Source of the DNA: Cytobacillus citreus
Lineage (GTDB): Bacteria > Bacillota > Bacilli > Bacillales > Cytobacillaceae
Length of the DNA stretch: 64,000 nt
Assembly (NCBI RefSeq): GCF_018343665.1
Contig: NZ_JAGYPM010000003.1
Span: forward strand, 1 to 64,000
Direction: 5' to 3'
Of the stretch, positions 62,871 to 64,000 are shown one piece after another. The translations under genes and the position numbers were made by a program. The notes below the pieces were generated by a model. That model worked only from the letters and a program-made list of their open reading frames with translations, made no database searches and was not told the DNA's origin. Within the stretch, counting starts at the first letter, position 1; each line of letters begins with the position of its first letter.

Positions 62871-63611
62871 TTATTTTCCAATAAATTGTTGTGTCCAGTA
62901 GTTTCCTTCAGCTACATAACCAACACCGATATGTGTAAAGCTTGGATTTAAGATGTTCTTGCGGTGTCCATCACTGTTCATCCATGCATTTACTACTTCT
63001 TCTGGTGTACGTTGACCCATAGCGATGTTTTCACCAGCTGAACTGTATGAGATGCCAAATTGCTTCATCATATCGAATGGTGAACCGTAAGTTGGGCTAT
63101 TATGGTCAAAATAACCTTTTGTTTTCATATCCATTGACTTTGTGCGTGCTACTTTGCTTAAGTTTACATCAAGCTGTAATGCTGGCAAGCCATTTTTAGC
63201 ACGTTCTTGGTTTGTTAAATCCACTACCTTTTGCTCATAAGCACTTACTGATGATGAAGCAGGTGTTGATGGCTTTTGCTCTACTGGCTTTTGTGCTGGT
63301 TGCTGTTGTACTGGCTTTTGTGCTGGTTGTTGTTGAGCTGGTTGTTGTTGTACTGGCTTTTGTTGTACAGGATTTTGAGCTTGCTGCTGTTTATTTATTT
63401 GGTCAAAGTTCCATTGAACGTTTGAATTATTCATATGTTTTTGAAGAATGCTATTAATTTGATCAAGATTAATATTAGTAGGTTGAGAGTTAAATCCTTT
63501 TGCTTGTTGCGGTGTTGGACAATTTGATGCTGCGTCTGCCTTATTCACCACTGGATTAGAAACCAATAAAGCTGCTGCAGCTGCGACTGAAAATAACATT
63601 TTTTTATTCAT
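62871..63611 (-). CDS. Secreted CAP (SCP-like) domain protein, YkwD-like
   Basis: This exported protein of 246 residues has a signal peptide (MNKKMLFSVAAAAALLVSNPV) cut near AKADA-type sequence (here NKADAAS). A Pro/Gln-rich low-complexity linker (QQPAQKPVQ repeats, residues 80-115) follows, then a CAP domain with YFDHNSPTYGSPF, SAGENIAMGQRTPEEVVNAWMNS and HRKNILNPSFTHIGVG. This arrangement matches YkwD and other Bacillus CAP exoproteins of unknown enzymatic activity. The start is ATG 63611. It is monocistronic, with a strong terminator. Confidence 0.92.
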   Translation of the reverse strand: MNKKMLFSVAAAAALLVSNPVVNKADAASNCPTPQQAKGFNSQPTNINLDQINSILQKHMNNSNVQWNFDQINKQQQAQNPVQQKPVQQQPAQQQPAQKPVQQQPAQKPVEQKPSTPASSSVSAYEQKVVDLTNQERAKNGLPALQLDVNLSKVARTKSMDMKTKGYFDHNSPTYGSPFDMMKQFGISYSSAGENIAMGQRTPEEVVNAWMNSDGHRKNILNPSFTHIGVGYVAEGNYWTQQFIGK

Positions 63612-64000
63612 GTATTAAATCCTCCCCGATGTCGAATAATTTTTGTGTTGTTTAACTTGCACAATCATCATAACACATGGTTTTCGTAATAAAATCGGAA
63701 GGATTTAACAAAATGATAGATTCAAAGTCACAATTAGAAGAGTAGAAGAATGAAAAAAGTATTTTTCTATTAGAAACCGTTACAAATATGGATTTTTAAT
63801 GGAATTGACTGGATAAGAATGACATGGTTGTATAAACCTCGTTTGGAAATTGGATTAGTTAATTTCCATTATTAAACTAGAAAATCAATGTTGACAGGAT
63901 TTAAAATCAAAGACTCGTTTTACTTTTATTACGAAGATGTTACATGTGTAAAGGTTTAAAGAATATGATTCACTATGGGGTTTACATTAGAAAAAGCAGC
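63612..64000. other. Right-end intergenic region
   Basis: This is 390 bp of AT-rich DNA without a supported gene. It should contain the CAP gene promoter (a TATGAT lies near 63675 on the minus strand). The rest may belong to a gene beyond the window. No repeat or known RNA was recognised. Confidence 0.4.

Noticed and set aside
63270..63370. Short tandem DNA repeats
   Set aside because: They encode the Pro/Gln-rich linker of the CAP protein and need no other explanation.

Overview
The window is low-GC, chromosomal DNA of a Gram-positive spore-former of the family Bacillaceae. Support: strong GGAGG-type ribosome binding sites, Bacillus-type rho-independent terminators, an SspH-type small acid-soluble spore protein, a GerT/CotP-like Hsp20 spore protein, a glpPFKD locus in the Bacillus order, FMN and cobalamin riboswitches, the Ku/LigD pair, and many homologues of B. 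subtilis genes (YkoS/YkoT, YdjO, YndM, YflJ, YxlEFG, YuxH, YkwD). Species cannot be fixed from the sequence. No rRNA, functional tRNA, CRISPR array, prophage or large island was seen.

Layout. 0-2 kb: an IS200/IS605-type end cuts a gluconate-type permease next to glycerate kinase. 2-4.7 kb: feoA and a feoB split into two overlapping genes. 5-6.2 kb: HAD/TetR gene debris and a crcB fluoride-channel pair. 6.4-12.7 kb: VOC and YqcI proteins, a 54-codon cysteine peptide, a three-gene extracytoplasmic glycosylation set (GtrA, GT2, YkoS-like), a galE with an internal deletion, and small conserved proteins. 13-15 kb: two transporters and a zinc-finger gene with an in-frame TGA. 15.3-19.9 kb: cobalamin riboswitch, class I ribonucleotide reductase alpha and beta, and flavodoxin. 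20-27.4 kb: ilvD, doxX, an OppA lipoprotein, bioY under a BirA-type operator, and a broken bioB. 27.4-31.9 kb: HssRS-like two-component system, sspH, a decayed Gmad2 gene, ydjO and small proteins. 32-34.3 kb: csp-cshA-csp cold-shock cluster. 35-36.5 kb: nucleotidyltransferase. 36.6-41.6 kb: glpPFKD. 41.7-44.5 kb: divergent ku and ligD. 44.6-50 kb: YuxH-like EAL/HDOD protein and the rib operon with its FMN riboswitch. 50-56.4 kb: thioredoxin-like protein, YdcF, an ABC exporter, UppP and DedA. 56.5-64 kb: amidohydrolase, a GNAT gene with an elaborate leader, MATE pump, SDR, GerT-like protein and a CAP-domain exoprotein.

How it fits together. Several units couple a metabolite sensor to its pathway: FMN riboswitch to riboflavin synthesis, cobalamin riboswitch to a B12-independent reductase, BirA box to biotin uptake, and GlpP leaders plus a CcpA-type cre site to glycerol use.

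Gene decay is frequent: the gntP-type permease, HAD, TetR, galE, bioB, the Gmad2 gene, the zinc-finger gene and a membrane-protein tail are all damaged. A roughly 135-bp repeat with a long hairpin occurs in three full copies and one partial copy, one of them inside the rib operon. The least explained piece is the leader at 57830-57986, which has a tRNA-like arm pattern, a competing long hairpin and a short hairpin over the ribosome binding site.
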